The notes: generated by a model not told the origin, from the sequence alone. Shown: positions 1-9,742, numbered from the stretch's first letter. The stretch: DNA of 64,000 nt from Bradyrhizobium liaoningense (GCF_018130785.1 NZ_JAFCJT010000001.1:868001-932000), one strand, 5' to 3'. Numbers and translations: made by a program.

Positions 1-1
1 G

Positions 2-85
2 AACGGTCCATCCGACTGGCAGAAGAGCTACGACGAGCAGGCGCGGCACTCCCGCCGCATCGCGCCGGCCGAGGCCGCGGAGTAA
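2..85 (+). CDS. fdsA: C-terminal end of formate dehydrogenase alpha subunit (partial)
   Basis: An open frame enters from the left edge and stops with TAA at 83-85, giving 27 residues ending in RRIAPAEAAE. It is followed 4 bases later by fdhD and then fdsD. In NAD-dependent molybdenum formate dehydrogenases the order fdsA-fdhD-fdsD is usual, so I infer that this is the tail of the catalytic alpha subunit. The tail itself carries no diagnostic motif, so the call rests on context. Confidence 0.5.
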   Translation, partial: NGPSDWQKSYDEQARHSRRIAPAEAAE

Positions 86-89
86 CGGC

Positions 90-920
90 ATGCACGTGCC
101 GGTCCAGGCCATCGACCGCGAGATCTGGCGCGACGGTGTCGCGTCCGAAGGGGCGCGGCTGATCCCCGAGGAGACGCCGCTGGCGCTAACCTATAATGGC
201 GGCACCTACGCCGTCATGATGGGAACCCCGCAGAACCTCGAGGATTTTGCCGTCGGCTTCAGCCTGGACGAAGGCATCATCAGGTCGGTCGACGACATCA
301 AGTCGCTCGAAGTGGTCCGCCTCGACGACGGCATCGAGCTCAGGATGTGGCTTGCGTCGGAAGATGCCGGACGCATCAGCGAGCGGCGTCGCCACATCGC
401 CGGCCCGACCGGCTGCGGCATTTGCGGCATCGATTCAATTGCCGAAGCCGTGCGGCCTGCGGCCGTCGTGCAGCAGGGACAGACGTTCACGCCTGAGCAG
501 ATCATGACGGCGATGCAGGCCATCGCGCCCCTGCAATCGATCAACATACAGACCCGCGCGGTCCACGCGGCCGCGTTCTGGTCGTTGTCAAATGGCATCG
601 TCGCCCTGCGCGAGGATGTCGGCCGCCACAACGCGCTCGACAAGCTCGCCGGTTCGCTGGCGCGCAGCCGGACGAACGCAAGCGGCGGCATGGTCTTGCT
701 GACGAGTCGTGTCTCGGTCGAGATGGTGCAGAAGACGGCCGCCATCGGCGCGCCTGTGCTGGTCGCGGTTTCCGTACCCACCGCGCTCGCGGTGCACACC
801 GCGGAGGCCGCCGGCATCACGCTGATCGCGATTGCCCGCAGCGACGGGTTTGAAGTGTTCACGCACCAGGGCCGCGTCACGGCTCATCGTGCTCAGGAGA
901 TTATCGATGTCGTCGCCTGA
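90..920 (+). CDS. fdhD: Formate dehydrogenase accessory sulfurtransferase FdhD
   Basis: FdhD passes sulfur from a cysteine desulfurase to the molybdenum cofactor of formate dehydrogenase, which is needed for enzyme activity. The protein is 276 residues, normal for the family. The catalytic CxxC loop is visible as GPTGCGICG near residues 108-116, and the C-terminal half has the conserved region with FxxREDVGRHNALDK-like residues (LREDVGRHNALDKL). It lies between the fdsA tail and fdsD and overlaps fdsD by 14 bases, consistent with one formate dehydrogenase operon. Confidence 0.95.
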   Translation: MHVPVQAIDREIWRDGVASEGARLIPEETPLALTYNGGTYAVMMGTPQNLEDFAVGFSLDEGIIRSVDDIKSLEVVRLDDGIELRMWLASEDAGRISERRRHIAGPTGCGICGIDSIAEAVRPAAVVQQGQTFTPEQIMTAMQAIAPLQSINIQTRAVHAAAFWSLSNGIVALREDVGRHNALDKLAGSLARSRTNASGGMVLLTSRVSVEMVQKTAAIGAPVLVAVSVPTALAVHTAEAAGITLIAIARSDGFEVFTHQGRVTAHRAQEIIDVVA

Positions 921-1143
921 CCGCCTCGTCTACATGGCCAACCAGATCGGCATGTTCTTCAAGAGCCAGGGCCACGACAAGGCCGTGCCTGGAATCGCCG
1001 ACCATATCAAGAAATTCTGGGATCCCCGGATGAAGCGCGCGATCTTCGCTCATCTCGACGCCGGCGGCGCCGGGCTGGAGCCGAACGTGCTCGAAGCGCT
1101 GACGTCACTGAAGCAGACTATTTCCCTTCCAGCTGCGCCGTGA
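907..1143 (+). CDS. fdsD: NAD-dependent formate dehydrogenase delta subunit
   Basis: A 78-residue protein beginning MSSPDRLVYMANQIGMFF. The pattern of an N-terminal LVYMANQI segment followed by a helix with HIKKFWDPRMK matches the small delta subunit of soluble NAD-linked formate dehydrogenases, which is needed for stable activity of FdsABG. The ATG at 907 lies inside the end of fdhD, so translation is probably coupled. An in-frame start at 832 exists but would lie wholly inside fdhD. The last 26 bases overlap the convergent glnE. Confidence 0.88.
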   Translation: MSSPDRLVYMANQIGMFFKSQGHDKAVPGIADHIKKFWDPRMKRAIFAHLDAGGAGLEPNVLEALTSLKQTISLPAAP

Positions 1144-4087
1144 ACACGCGCCGCACCTCGCTCTGCGTTTCCTTCACGCGGGCCTCGAGCGAGGAGAAAT
1201 CCGGCGCATCGCCGGCGCGCGCCATGACGCGCTGAAGGTCGGTGCCGGCAGTGTCGGGCTTGAAGCCATCACTGACGCAGAGCCGCAGGATCTGCGTCAA
1301 ATCGTGATAGAGCCGCGCCGCGGCGCGCAGGATTTCCGCCTCCGACTGCGGCAACACGCCGAGCTTGGCGGCGTTGTCCAGCACCTGGAGGGTGCTGACA
1401 TCCAATATCTCCGGCTGGTCGTGGGCGTGCACGAGCTGGAGATATTGCGCAATGAAGTCGATATCGACCATGCCGCCGGCGGCGTATTTGAGATCCCAAT
1501 GGTCGCTCTCGCCCTTCTCCTGCGCGATGGCGCGCCGCATATCGGCGACGTCGTTGGCAATGATCGCCCGGTCGCGGCGGCGGGTCAGGACATCGCGGAT
1601 GATGCGCTCGATCCGCTCACGGAATTCATCCGAGGCCGATACCACGCGGGCGCGGGTCAGGGCCATGTGCTCCCAGGTCCAGGCCTCGTTGGCCTGGTAG
1701 TCCGCGAATGAGACGAGACTCGACGCGACCGGACCGGCGCGTCCCGACGGGCGCAGCCGCATATCGATCTCGTACAGCACACCGTAATTGGTGCGCGTGG
1801 TGAAGGCGCTGATCAGGCGCTGGGTGAAGCGCGCGAAGTAGTGTGCACCCTGAAGCGATTTTGGCCCGTCGGAGTCCGGATTGTCGCTGTCGAAATCGTA
1901 CAGCAGGATCAGGTCGAGATCGGACGATGCCGTCATCTCGCGGCTGCCGAGCCGGCCCATCGCGATGATCGCGGTCTCCTGATCCTTGATACGGCCGTGT
2001 TGGGCGGCGAAGCGCTCGGCGACAAGATCGTGCACGGTATGGACGGTGCCTTCGGCGACATCAGCGAAAGCCGTGCTCGCCTGCTGCGCCGAGACCGTGC
2101 CGGAGAGAATGCGCGTGCCGATCAGGAACAGGCTCTCCTGCCCGAACAGGCGGAGACGGTCGAGAAATTCCTCATAGGAGTCGGCGTCGCGCACCGTGGC
2201 GGCCAATCGCGCCGACAATTCCTGCTTGTCCGGCATCGCGCCGAAGAATCTCGGATCGATCAGGCCGTCCATGAGCTGCGGCTTCCGCGCCAGCATCTCG
2301 CCGAGCCGCGGAGCCGCGCCCAGCACCAGCGCCACGAGCGCGACGAGATCGCGGTTCTGGCCGAGCAGCGTGATCAGCCGGCCGCCAAGCTGGAGTGCCT
2401 GGAGGAACTGATCGAACGCCACGACGGCGCGATCCGGCTCCTCGGCACGCGCGAGGCCGTCGATCAGGGCCGGCACGAACTCGACGAAAGCGCTTCGTGT
2501 CTGGTCGTTGCGGAACACACGGTAGTCGCCGGTGATCCAGTCGCGCATGGTCTGCGCGAGGGCGGCCGGCTTCTTGAACCCGAGCGTCGTCAAATATTGC
2601 AGCAGTCGCGGATCGTCAGGACCTGCGCGATAGTCGAGCGCTGGCAATTTTGCCGTGCCGGTCGGGTCATCGCCCTCGAACAGTTTTTCGTAGTGCCCCT
2701 GCACGATCTGGAGCTGCCGCAACAGGTCATGCGCAAAGGCTTCGCGATCCGGATAGCCGAAGAAGTGCGCAAAGCGCTCGACCGCCTCCTTGTCCTCGGG
2801 CAGCGCATGGGTCTGCTCGTCGGCGATCATCTGGAGGCGGTGCTCGACGCGGCGCAGGAATTCATACGCCGTGGTCAGTTCGTCACGCGCCGCAGAAGTG
2901 ATCCAGTTGCTGGAGGCGAGAATATTGAGCGCGGCCAGCGTCGGCCGCACCCGCAGCTCCGGATGACGGCCGCCGGCGATCAGTTGCTGCGTCTGCGCAA
3001 AAAACTCGATCTCGCGGATGCCGCCGCGGCCGACCTTGACGTTGTGCCCCTCGACCGCGATCTCGCTCTGGCCGCGATAGGTCTGCATCTGACGCTTCAT
3101 GTCGTGGACGTCGGCAAGTGCGGCGAAGTCGAGATGCTTGCGCCAGACGAACGGCGCGATCTCCGCGAGCAGCGCCTCGCCCGCCCGCGCATCGCCGGCG
3201 CAGGCACGCGCCTTGATCATCGCGGCGCGCTCCCAGGTGCGCCCTTCCCGCTCGTAATAGTTTAGCGCAGCATCTCGCGAGATCGCCACTTGCGTCGAGG
3301 ACGGATCGGGACGCAGGCGCAGGTCGACGCGGAAGACGTAGCCGTCATAGGTACGCTGCTGGAGAATGCGCGCCATGCCCTGCGTCACCCGGACGAAGAA
3401 CGGCTGCGGCTCGATGTCGGGCGCGAGCGTCGTGGCATCGGGATCGAAGAACACGATGAGGTCGATGTCGCTGGAATAGTTCAGCTCGCCCGCCCCCATC
3501 TTGCCCATCGCGAGCACGATCAGGCCGCAGCCTTCTTCCGGAGCTTCGGGATTGGGCGGCAGGATCTTTCCACGTGCGGCTTCCTGCCGCAGCTGGTACT
3601 GGAGCGCCGCCTGCACCGAGGATACCGCGACATCGGTCAGCGCCGCCGTCACCTGCATCACCGGCCAGACGCCGCCGATATCGCACAGCGCGGTGAGAAG
3701 CGCGGCTTCCGCCTTCATGCGGCGAAGCACTCGCATCACCTCGGCCTCATCGGCGGCTGCCAGCACCGCGTCCCCCGCCTCCGCGATCAGCGCGGGGAGA
3801 TGCACATCCGGATCGCATTCGAGCAGCCGGATCAGCCGCGGCGTATCCGCGCGCACCAGATCGAACAGATAGGGCGAGAACTCCGCGATGCCGGCCAGAA
3901 TATCCCGCGCGAAGGGATGAGCCAGCAGCGCCTCCACACGGGCCAATTGCGCCGGCTCGAGTTCAGCCCGCCAATTTTCAAAACGGCGTTCATCGGTTGT
4001 GGAAGCGGCAATATGGGGAGCCTCCGCGAAGCGCGCGGCCAGGCCCTCACCATGCTTGTCCGCGTTTCCCGGCGCGGAGTGGTTCAT
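1118..4087 (-). CDS. glnE: Bifunctional glutamine synthetase adenylyltransferase/adenylyl-removing enzyme
   Basis: GlnE adds AMP to, and removes AMP from, glutamine synthetase in response to PII and glutamine. At 989 residues it is full length. Both nucleotidyltransferase domains are intact: GKMGAGELNYSSDID near residue 196 (adenylyl removal) and GRLGSREMTASSDLDL near 712 (adenylylation). Each carries the GxxG...SSDxDL metal-binding signature. The ATG overlaps the stop of the upstream histidine kinase (ATGA type), so glnE is probably translated from the same transcript. The 3' end runs 26 bases into fdsD on the other strand. Confidence 0.97.
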   Translation of the reverse strand: MNHSAPGNADKHGEGLAARFAEAPHIAASTTDERRFENWRAELEPAQLARVEALLAHPFARDILAGIAEFSPYLFDLVRADTPRLIRLLECDPDVHLPALIAEAGDAVLAAADEAEVMRVLRRMKAEAALLTALCDIGGVWPVMQVTAALTDVAVSSVQAALQYQLRQEAARGKILPPNPEAPEEGCGLIVLAMGKMGAGELNYSSDIDLIVFFDPDATTLAPDIEPQPFFVRVTQGMARILQQRTYDGYVFRVDLRLRPDPSSTQVAISRDAALNYYEREGRTWERAAMIKARACAGDARAGEALLAEIAPFVWRKHLDFAALADVHDMKRQMQTYRGQSEIAVEGHNVKVGRGGIREIEFFAQTQQLIAGGRHPELRVRPTLAALNILASSNWITSAARDELTTAYEFLRRVEHRLQMIADEQTHALPEDKEAVERFAHFFGYPDREAFAHDLLRQLQIVQGHYEKLFEGDDPTGTAKLPALDYRAGPDDPRLLQYLTTLGFKKPAALAQTMRDWITGDYRVFRNDQTRSAFVEFVPALIDGLARAEEPDRAVVAFDQFLQALQLGGRLITLLGQNRDLVALVALVLGAAPRLGEMLARKPQLMDGLIDPRFFGAMPDKQELSARLAATVRDADSYEEFLDRLRLFGQESLFLIGTRILSGTVSAQQASTAFADVAEGTVHTVHDLVAERFAAQHGRIKDQETAIIAMGRLGSREMTASSDLDLILLYDFDSDNPDSDGPKSLQGAHYFARFTQRLISAFTTRTNYGVLYEIDMRLRPSGRAGPVASSLVSFADYQANEAWTWEHMALTRARVVSASDEFRERIERIIRDVLTRRRDRAIIANDVADMRRAIAQEKGESDHWDLKYAAGGMVDIDFIAQYLQLVHAHDQPEILDVSTLQVLDNAAKLGVLPQSEAEILRAAARLYHDLTQILRLCVSDGFKPDTAGTDLQRVMARAGDAPDFSSLEARVKETQSEVRRVFTAQLEGK

Positions 4088-5538
4088 GCCACCTTCTGTG
4101 GCACATCCTGCATTGGCGGAGCAACCCTGTCGCCGGCACGCGCCGGGAGCACCAGCGTGGCGACGAGGCCGGGCTGGGCATCACCCAGCCGCAATTCTCC
4201 GCCATGCAATGTCGCGACCGCGGCGGCAAGGCTGAGACCGAGGCCGGAACCCGGCAGCGTGCGGCTGGCCTCAAGCCGCACGAATCGCTCGATGACATGC
4301 TTGCGGTCGGCTTCGGGGATACCAGGGCCGCGATCGGTGACGCTGAGCAAAACCTGGTCGCCCTCGCGCTTCGCCTCGATGATGATCTGCCTCGAGTCCA
4401 TGCTGACCACGGTTCCACCGGTCTGCGCGACCGGCTTGCCGTATTTGATCGCGTTCTCGACCAGGTTGGCGAGCGCCTGGCTGATCAATTCGCGGTTGGC
4501 GTGAACCGGCGTCGGTTCGGCCTTGACCTTCAACGTCATGCCGTCGTCCTCGGCCAGCGGCTCGTAGAGCTCGTGAATGCCATTGGCGACATCGGCGGCG
4601 TCAAAATCGTCCATGTTGCCGCGCGCCTGCCCGGACTCGGCACGCGCGATCATCAGAAGTGCGTTGAAGGTGCGGATCAGCCCGTCGGATTCTTCGATGG
4701 TCCGCTCCAACGCGGCACGGTAATCGGCCTCGCAGCCCGACTTCGCCAGCGCCTCCTCGGCGCGGTTCCGCAGCCGTGTCAGCGGCGTCTTGAGATCGTG
4801 GGCGATGTTGTCGGAGACTTCCTTGAGCCCCGCCATCAGGGCCTCGATCCGCTCCAGCATGGCGTTGAGGTTCTCGGCGAGGCGGTCGAGCTCGTCGCCG
4901 CTGCGCCCCACCGGCAGGCGTCCGCTGAGGTCACCGGTCATGATGCGCTGCGCGGTGCCCGTCATGGCGTCGATGCGCCTCAATACCCTGCGCGCGACGA
5001 AGATGCCGCCGCCGAGGCCGAGCACCACGACAATCAGGACCGACCATTGCGCCGCCTTGGCGACGATGCTGAACAGCCGTCGCCGCTCGGCGAGATCGCG
5101 GCCGATCAGCAGCCGGAAGCCGTTTTCCAGCTCGGTGACGCGCACCAGCGCGCGGTGGTCACGGTCATCGGCATCCTCGATGCGGCGGTAGGCGGTCTCG
5201 GACCAGCCGCGCGTCGCCATCACGCCCGGCGCCAGCGAGCCGACATTGCCGGCGATCGCCTGCCCGGTCGGCGTGGTCACGAGATAGAGGTTGGCGCCCG
5301 GCCGCAGCGCCCGGTACTCGATCGCGAGCACGAGGGCGCGCAAGCCGCGGCGGCCGTAGATCTCGTTGATCTCCGAGGTCTCGGCATTGACCGTCTGCGT
5401 GATCTCCTCGGTGATCAGCCGCCGCGTATTCCAGGCGAAATAGCCGAGCAGCGAGGCCGCGAACATCGCGAACAGCAGCAAATAGACCAGCGTCAGCCGG
5501 AATGCCGTCGTGCGGACGAGTTTACCGAATGCCGTCAC
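4084..5538 (-). CDS. HAMP-domain sensor histidine kinase
   Basis: A 484-residue membrane kinase. One membrane segment lies at about residues 12-34 and a second near 165-188, framing a periplasmic sensor of about 130 residues. A HAMP linker follows, then a HisKA H-box IAHDLKTPLTRL near 248 and a HATPase domain with N-box (NLVENAIKYG), DRGPGIP and GSGLGLSL motifs. It overlaps the response regulator by 17 bases and glnE by 4. The pair lies downstream of degP, which suggests an envelope-stress role, but the signal cannot be read from sequence. Confidence 0.9.
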   Translation of the reverse strand: MTAFGKLVRTTAFRLTLVYLLLFAMFAASLLGYFAWNTRRLITEEITQTVNAETSEINEIYGRRGLRALVLAIEYRALRPGANLYLVTTPTGQAIAGNVGSLAPGVMATRGWSETAYRRIEDADDRDHRALVRVTELENGFRLLIGRDLAERRRLFSIVAKAAQWSVLIVVVLGLGGGIFVARRVLRRIDAMTGTAQRIMTGDLSGRLPVGRSGDELDRLAENLNAMLERIEALMAGLKEVSDNIAHDLKTPLTRLRNRAEEALAKSGCEADYRAALERTIEESDGLIRTFNALLMIARAESGQARGNMDDFDAADVANGIHELYEPLAEDDGMTLKVKAEPTPVHANRELISQALANLVENAIKYGKPVAQTGGTVVSMDSRQIIIEAKREGDQVLLSVTDRGPGIPEADRKHVIERFVRLEASRTLPGSGLGLSLAAAVATLHGGELRLGDAQPGLVATLVLPARAGDRVAPPMQDVPQKVA

Positions 5539-6202
5539 GGATCATGTACCCGGCGCCGCGGATCGTGTGGAGCAGCGGCCGCTCAAAACCCTTGTCGATC
5601 TTGGAGCGCAGCCGCGATATGTGAACGTCGATCACGTTGGTCTGCGGATCGAAGTGATAATCCCAGACGTTCTCCAGCAGCATGGTGCGCGTCACCACCT
5701 GGCCGGCATGCTTCATGAGGTATTCGAGCAGGCGGAATTCGCGCGGCTGGAGCGTCAGCTCGTCCTTGCCACGGGCGACGCGATGGGACAGCCGGTCGAG
5801 CTCGAGATCGCCGACCCGGTAGAGTGTGTCCTCGGCCGGACCGCCGCGGCGCCGCGACAGCACCTCGACCCGGGCCAGCAGCTCGGCAAATGAATAAGGC
5901 TTCGGCAGATAGTCGTCGCCACCGGCGCGCAGGCCCTTGATGCGGTCGTCGACCTGCCCGAGCGCGGAGAGAATCAGCACCGGCGTCGAGTCGTCCTTAT
6001 CGCGCAGCGCGCCGATCAGGGACAGGCCGTCGCGCTTGGGCAGCATGCGGTCGACCACCAGCACGTCGTAGTCGCCGTTCTCGGCCATGGCGAGGCCTTC
6101 CTCGCCGTCGGCGGCGTGGTCGGCAATATGTCCGACTTCGCGAAACGCCTTCACGAGATAGTCGGCGGATTCGCGGTCGTCTTCGATGATGAGGAGGCGC
6201 AT
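5522..6202 (-). CDS. OmpR-family response regulator
   Basis: A 226-residue two-domain regulator. The receiver has the acidic pocket IIEDD at the start, phospho-acceptor D51 in VVDRMLPKRDG and conserved KPYSF. The C-terminal winged helix shows LQPREFRLLEYLMKHAG and NVIDVHISRLRSKID. I prefer the ATG at 6202 because receiver domains start at this point; an in-frame TTG at 6232 has a purine-rich stretch before it and would add ten residues. It is encoded with the following kinase and glnE. Confidence 0.9.
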   Translation of the reverse strand: MRLLIIEDDRESADYLVKAFREVGHIADHAADGEEGLAMAENGDYDVLVVDRMLPKRDGLSLIGALRDKDDSTPVLILSALGQVDDRIKGLRAGGDDYLPKPYSFAELLARVEVLSRRRGGPAEDTLYRVGDLELDRLSHRVARGKDELTLQPREFRLLEYLMKHAGQVVTRTMLLENVWDYHFDPQTNVIDVHISRLRSKIDKGFERPLLHTIRGAGYMIRDGIR

Positions 6203-6489
6203 CGTGCGTTCGGCGGCGGTCAAGGAGGTCAACCTTCTCTAAACATGGCGCGAGCGGCAATCGCATGCAAGCCAGGCGAACGAGACTTGGGTCGAGAACT
6301 TGGGTCGAGAGAAAGGCGGGCGGTGAAGCTGGGGGGACTTCACCGCCCTAGGCCTTCCGACGGAGGGGGGCGTAATTCCACCGGAAGGTAGACTGGGGGA
6401 GCGTGCCTTGCGCTGCTCCCCCGAAGGGCGTCGGCGGCGGGGGCGACTGATGCCGGCGACACCCCTCATCTCGTAGGCCTCCTGAAGGC
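6203..6489. other. degP to regulator intergenic region with three stem-loops and a tandem repeat
   Basis: This 287-base stretch holds no convincing gene. It has a 13-base tandem duplication (ACTTGGGTCGAGA at 6285-6297 and 6298-6310). It also has an 11-bp hairpin (6318-6328 with 6338-6348), a weaker one with arms near 6352 and 6381, and an 8-bp GGGGGAGC/GCTCCCCC hairpin (6395-6402 with 6415-6422). Reading on the minus strand these follow degP and could attenuate read-through into the two-component genes. None has a clear U tract. Confidence 0.5.
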
Positions 6490-8070
6490 TTAGCCCTTGG
6501 CGATGGGCACGGCGACGAAGCGCGACTGGCCGCCGCTCTTCACGCGCATCAGGACGCTATTCTTGTTGTCGGTCCGCGCCGTGTTGATGGCGTCGCGGAC
6601 TTCGCCGGCGGTGCTCACGCTCTTGCCGCCGACCTCGAGAATCACGTCGCCTTCCTTGAAGCCGCGTTCGGCCGCGGCGCTCTTCGGATCGACTTCGGTG
6701 ACCACGACGCCTTCCTTGCCGGCGCCGGCCACAGAGTCGGCGGGCGCGACGGTCATGCCGAGCTTGGGCACGTCGGTGCCACGGCTCGCACCCTTGCCGC
6801 TATCCTTGCCGGTGTCGGCCTTGGCCTCGACCGTGTTCGGCAGCTGGCCGAGGGTGAGGTTCACGACCTTGTCCTGGCCCTTGTGCAACACGTTGAGCTT
6901 CACGGTCGCGCCGGGCGCCAGGCCGCCGATGGTGCGGGCGAGTTCGCGGGCATCCTTGACGGATTCGCCGTTGACCGACGTGATCACGTCGCCCGACTCA
7001 ATGCCGGCCTTGGCCGCTGGACCGTTCGCCTGCGGCTCTGCCACCAGCGCGCCTTCGGCCTTCTTCATGCCGAGGCTGTCGGCGATGTCGGACGTCACCG
7101 GCTGGATTTGCACGCCGATCCAGCCGCGGCTGACCGAGCCCTTATCCTTCAGTTGCGCCACCACGCTCTTCACGGTGTTGGCGGGAATCGAGAACGCGAT
7201 GCCGACACTACCGCCGGAGGGCGAGTAGATCGCAGTATTGACGCCCATCACCTCGCCGTTGGTGTCGAAAGCCGGACCGCCGGAATTGCCCTTGTTCACG
7301 GGCGCGTCGATCTGGATGAAATCGTCATAGGGGCCGTTGCCGATATCGCGGCCGCTGGCCGAGACGATGCCGGCAGTCACGGTGCCGCCGAGGCCGAAGG
7401 GATTGCCGACCGCGAGCACCCAGTCGCCGATCCGCGGCTTGCCGTCGGCAAGCTTGGCGAACGGGAAGTTCGTGCTGCCCTCGACCTTGATCAAGGCCAG
7501 GTCGGTGCGCTGGTCGGTGCCGATCACCTTGGCGGTGTAGGTCTTGCCGTCATCGGTGGTGACCTCGACCTTGTCGGCGCCGTCGACCACGTGGTTGTTG
7601 GTCACGGCAAAGCCGTCAGCCGAGATGAAGAAGCCGGAGCCCTGGCCCTGCACGACGCGGCCACGGCCGCCACCCTTCAGGCCCGGAACGCCATCCGGAC
7701 CGCCGAAGCGGCGGAAGAAGCGCTCCATCGGCGAGCCCGGCTGGAACGGCGACTGCGCGTCGTCGCCGTCATCGTTGCTCGCGGTCTTTTCCTTGATGTT
7801 GACCTTCACCGAAATCACCGAGGGCTTCACGCGCTCGACGATGTCGGCGAAGCCGATCGGACGCTCGACTTTGCGGACCTCATTGTTGACCTGCGCATGA
7901 GCCGGGCTGGAGAACAGGTCGCTCGGCGAGATCGACGGGCCGAAGCCGTGCACGGCAATCCCGAGGCCGGCAACGACCGAGGCCATCAGCGCGATCCTGC
8001 GCGCGGAGAAAACCGACCGGCGGGGCTGCCGGTAGGACGGAAGGTTCGTGAGGTCGGGACGGTCGGTCAT
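6490..8070 (-). CDS. degP: DegP/HtrA-family periplasmic serine protease with two PDZ domains
   Basis: A 526-residue Do-type protease/chaperone for misfolded envelope proteins. An N-terminal membrane anchor or signal lies at about residues 24-45. The catalytic triad is visible: His in TNNHVVDG (about 160), Asp in RTDLALIKV (about 190) and Ser in GNSGGPAFD (about 262). Two PDZ domains follow, the first after GWIGVQIQPV and the second in the last 100 residues (KSAAAERGFKEGDVILEV). It sits directly upstream of a two-component pair in the same orientation. Confidence 0.94.
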   Translation of the reverse strand: MTDRPDLTNLPSYRQPRRSVFSARRIALMASVVAGLGIAVHGFGPSISPSDLFSSPAHAQVNNEVRKVERPIGFADIVERVKPSVISVKVNIKEKTASNDDGDDAQSPFQPGSPMERFFRRFGGPDGVPGLKGGGRGRVVQGQGSGFFISADGFAVTNNHVVDGADKVEVTTDDGKTYTAKVIGTDQRTDLALIKVEGSTNFPFAKLADGKPRIGDWVLAVGNPFGLGGTVTAGIVSASGRDIGNGPYDDFIQIDAPVNKGNSGGPAFDTNGEVMGVNTAIYSPSGGSVGIAFSIPANTVKSVVAQLKDKGSVSRGWIGVQIQPVTSDIADSLGMKKAEGALVAEPQANGPAAKAGIESGDVITSVNGESVKDARELARTIGGLAPGATVKLNVLHKGQDKVVNLTLGQLPNTVEAKADTGKDSGKGASRGTDVPKLGMTVAPADSVAGAGKEGVVVTEVDPKSAAAERGFKEGDVILEVGGKSVSTAGEVRDAINTARTDNKNSVLMRVKSGGQSRFVAVPIAKG

Positions 8071-8210
8071 GCAGGAATCTCCAAGGGCCTAGAATTCTTT
8101 TGGTGCCGGATGGCAGCACGTTACGAACCTGAAGATGGGGGCTCCCGCCTTACCGTGCGCTGGCGGCGGGGTTAAACTTTTGTAATGAAGGCCCGCGCCG
8201 ATGCGGCAGT

Positions 8211-9632
8211 TTATCGCACGCCGAAAGTGGTGGTCTTACAGGAACTTAATCGAGTTCCCCTGACGAGCACGGAACACACTTTTGGCGAGATCAGCTCGCT
8301 CTGACGCTGACGATGAATTCGTCGACTTCCCGCTTCAGGGTTTCGGCCTGCTGCGACAAGTCTACGGCGGAATCCCGCGCTTCGGCCGCCATGCGGCCGG
8401 TCTCCGCCGACGTCGAGGATCTGGACGATGTGGTTGGAGACGTCCAGGGTTCCGTGCGCGGCATCCTGCGCGCTGCGGGTGATGTCCTGCGTGGCGTTGC
8501 GCTGCTGGGCGGTGTCGACCTCGATGCCCGACATGATCGACGAGATCTCCGACAACGTCCTGGAGATGCCGTCGATCGCGCCGCGCGTTTCCGCCGTGAT
8601 GCCCTGGATGCTGGCGACGTGCGAGGTGATCTCTTCGGTCGCCTTGCTGGTCTGATGGGCGAGGCTCTTCACCTCGGAGGCGACCACGGCAAACCCCTTG
8701 CCGGCCTCCCCAGCGCGCGCCGCCTCGATGGTGGCGTTGAGCGCCAGCAGGTTGGTCTGCGAGGCGATCGCCTGCACGAGCTGCACGACCTCCCCGATCT
8801 TGTCGGCGGCGTCCGACAGCGAGTGGATGGTATCGCGGCTCTTCTCGGCCTGCGTCGCCGCGCCCTCGGCGCGCTGGGTCGCATCCGTGACGCGGCGGCC
8901 GATCGTGCCGATCGAACTCGTCATCTCCTCGGCCGAGCCCGCGACTGTCTGCACGCTGGTGCTGGCCTGGTTCGCCGCGCTCGCGACCGCATTGGCCTTG
9001 GTGCTGGTGTCGTTGGCCGTCCGCGACAGCGTCTCGGCATTGCTCTTCAGGTGCAAGGCCGATGACGCCACGCTGTCGACCACACTGGCGACGAGCTCGT
9101 TGAAACTTTTGATCCGGGCGTCCAGGAATTTCGATCGCTCGGCCTGGTGCTGGGCTTCGAGCAGCTGCTGCTCGGTGAGGCGCCGTCGCTCCAGGCCATT
9201 CGTCTTGAAGACTTCCAGCGCGCCGGCAAGCAGGCCGATCTCGTTGGTGCCGCCAAGGCCCGGAACAGATGTCTCGAATTTCTGGTCGGCGACCTCGCGC
9301 ATGGCGTGCACGATCGCCGCCAGGGGACTGAGGATTCCGTTGCGTACCGCGAACCAGGTGGTGAGGCAGATCGCGACGGCGACCACCGCAATCACGCCGC
9401 AGGCCATCAGGAAATAAGAGAACGCCGTCTGTGCCTGCAGATAGATCTGCATCGCATGATCACGCGCAGGGCCGCTGAGCGCAGCGAAGTCCGACGACAG
9501 GCCGGTGATCTCGTTGTTGAGATAGAGCACCGCGACGAAGCCGGTGCCGCCGCCGATGCCCAGCAGGAACAATAATACAGCGACGACGGCGCCAACCAGG
9601 AAGCGGATCGTCAGATTGCTGTTCGTGAACAT
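8211..9632 (-). CDS. Methyl-accepting chemotaxis protein with frameshifted C-terminus
   Basis: A chemoreceptor with two N-terminal membrane segments (about residues 11-34 and 70-92), a HAMP domain and the signalling hairpin tip ([20 protein letters not shown]). After LDVG near residue 408 the frame changes and a non-family tail of about 65 residues follows to the TAG or TGA at 8211. The expected ending ([19 protein letters not shown] then EFIVSVRAS) is present in another frame and stops at 8291-8293. This fits a 2-base loss or 1-base gain near 8404-8408. The ATG at 9632 is preferred over a TTG at 9647. The receptor core is intact. Confidence 0.85.
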   Translation of the reverse strand: MFTNSNLTIRFLVGAVVAVLLFLLGIGGGTGFVAVLYLNNEITGLSSDFAALSGPARDHAMQIYLQAQTAFSYFLMACGVIAVVAVAICLTTWFAVRNGILSPLAAIVHAMREVADQKFETSVPGLGGTNEIGLLAGALEVFKTNGLERRRLTEQQLLEAQHQAERSKFLDARIKSFNELVASVVDSVASSALHLKSNAETLSRTANDTSTKANAVASAANQASTSVQTVAGSAEEMTSSIGTIGRRVTDATQRAEGAATQAEKSRDTIHSLSDAADKIGEVVQLVQAIASQTNLLALNATIEAARAGEAGKGFAVVASEVKSLAHQTSKATEEITSHVASIQGITAETRGAIDGISRTLSEISSIMSGIEVDTAQQRNATQDITRSAQDAAHGTLDVSNHIVQILDVGGDRPHGGRSAGFRRRLVAAGRNPEAGSRRIHRQRQSELISPKVCSVLVRGTRLSSCKTTTFGVR

Positions 9633-9719
9633 CGCTGAGGCACTCAAAGTCTGGAATCGAATTTCGCGACAAGCTTCCAGACAAAGGTCAACAGAGCATG
9701 AAACAGGCTGCGGCAGACG

Positions 9720-9741
9720 GCCTACGTATCATTACGTAGGC
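9720..9741 (-). terminator. Hairpin immediately after ccmH
   Basis: A perfect 9-bp stem (GCCTACGTA with TACGTAGGC) and 4-base loop starts one base after the ccmH stop codon. There is no clear U run on the minus strand, so it may stabilise the 3' end rather than act as an intrinsic terminator. Confidence 0.5.
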
Positions 9742-9742
9742 G

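Noticed and set aside
1841-3265. Long plus-strand frame opposite glnE
   Set aside because: Antisense shadow with biased composition typical of high-GC genes; glnE is unambiguous.
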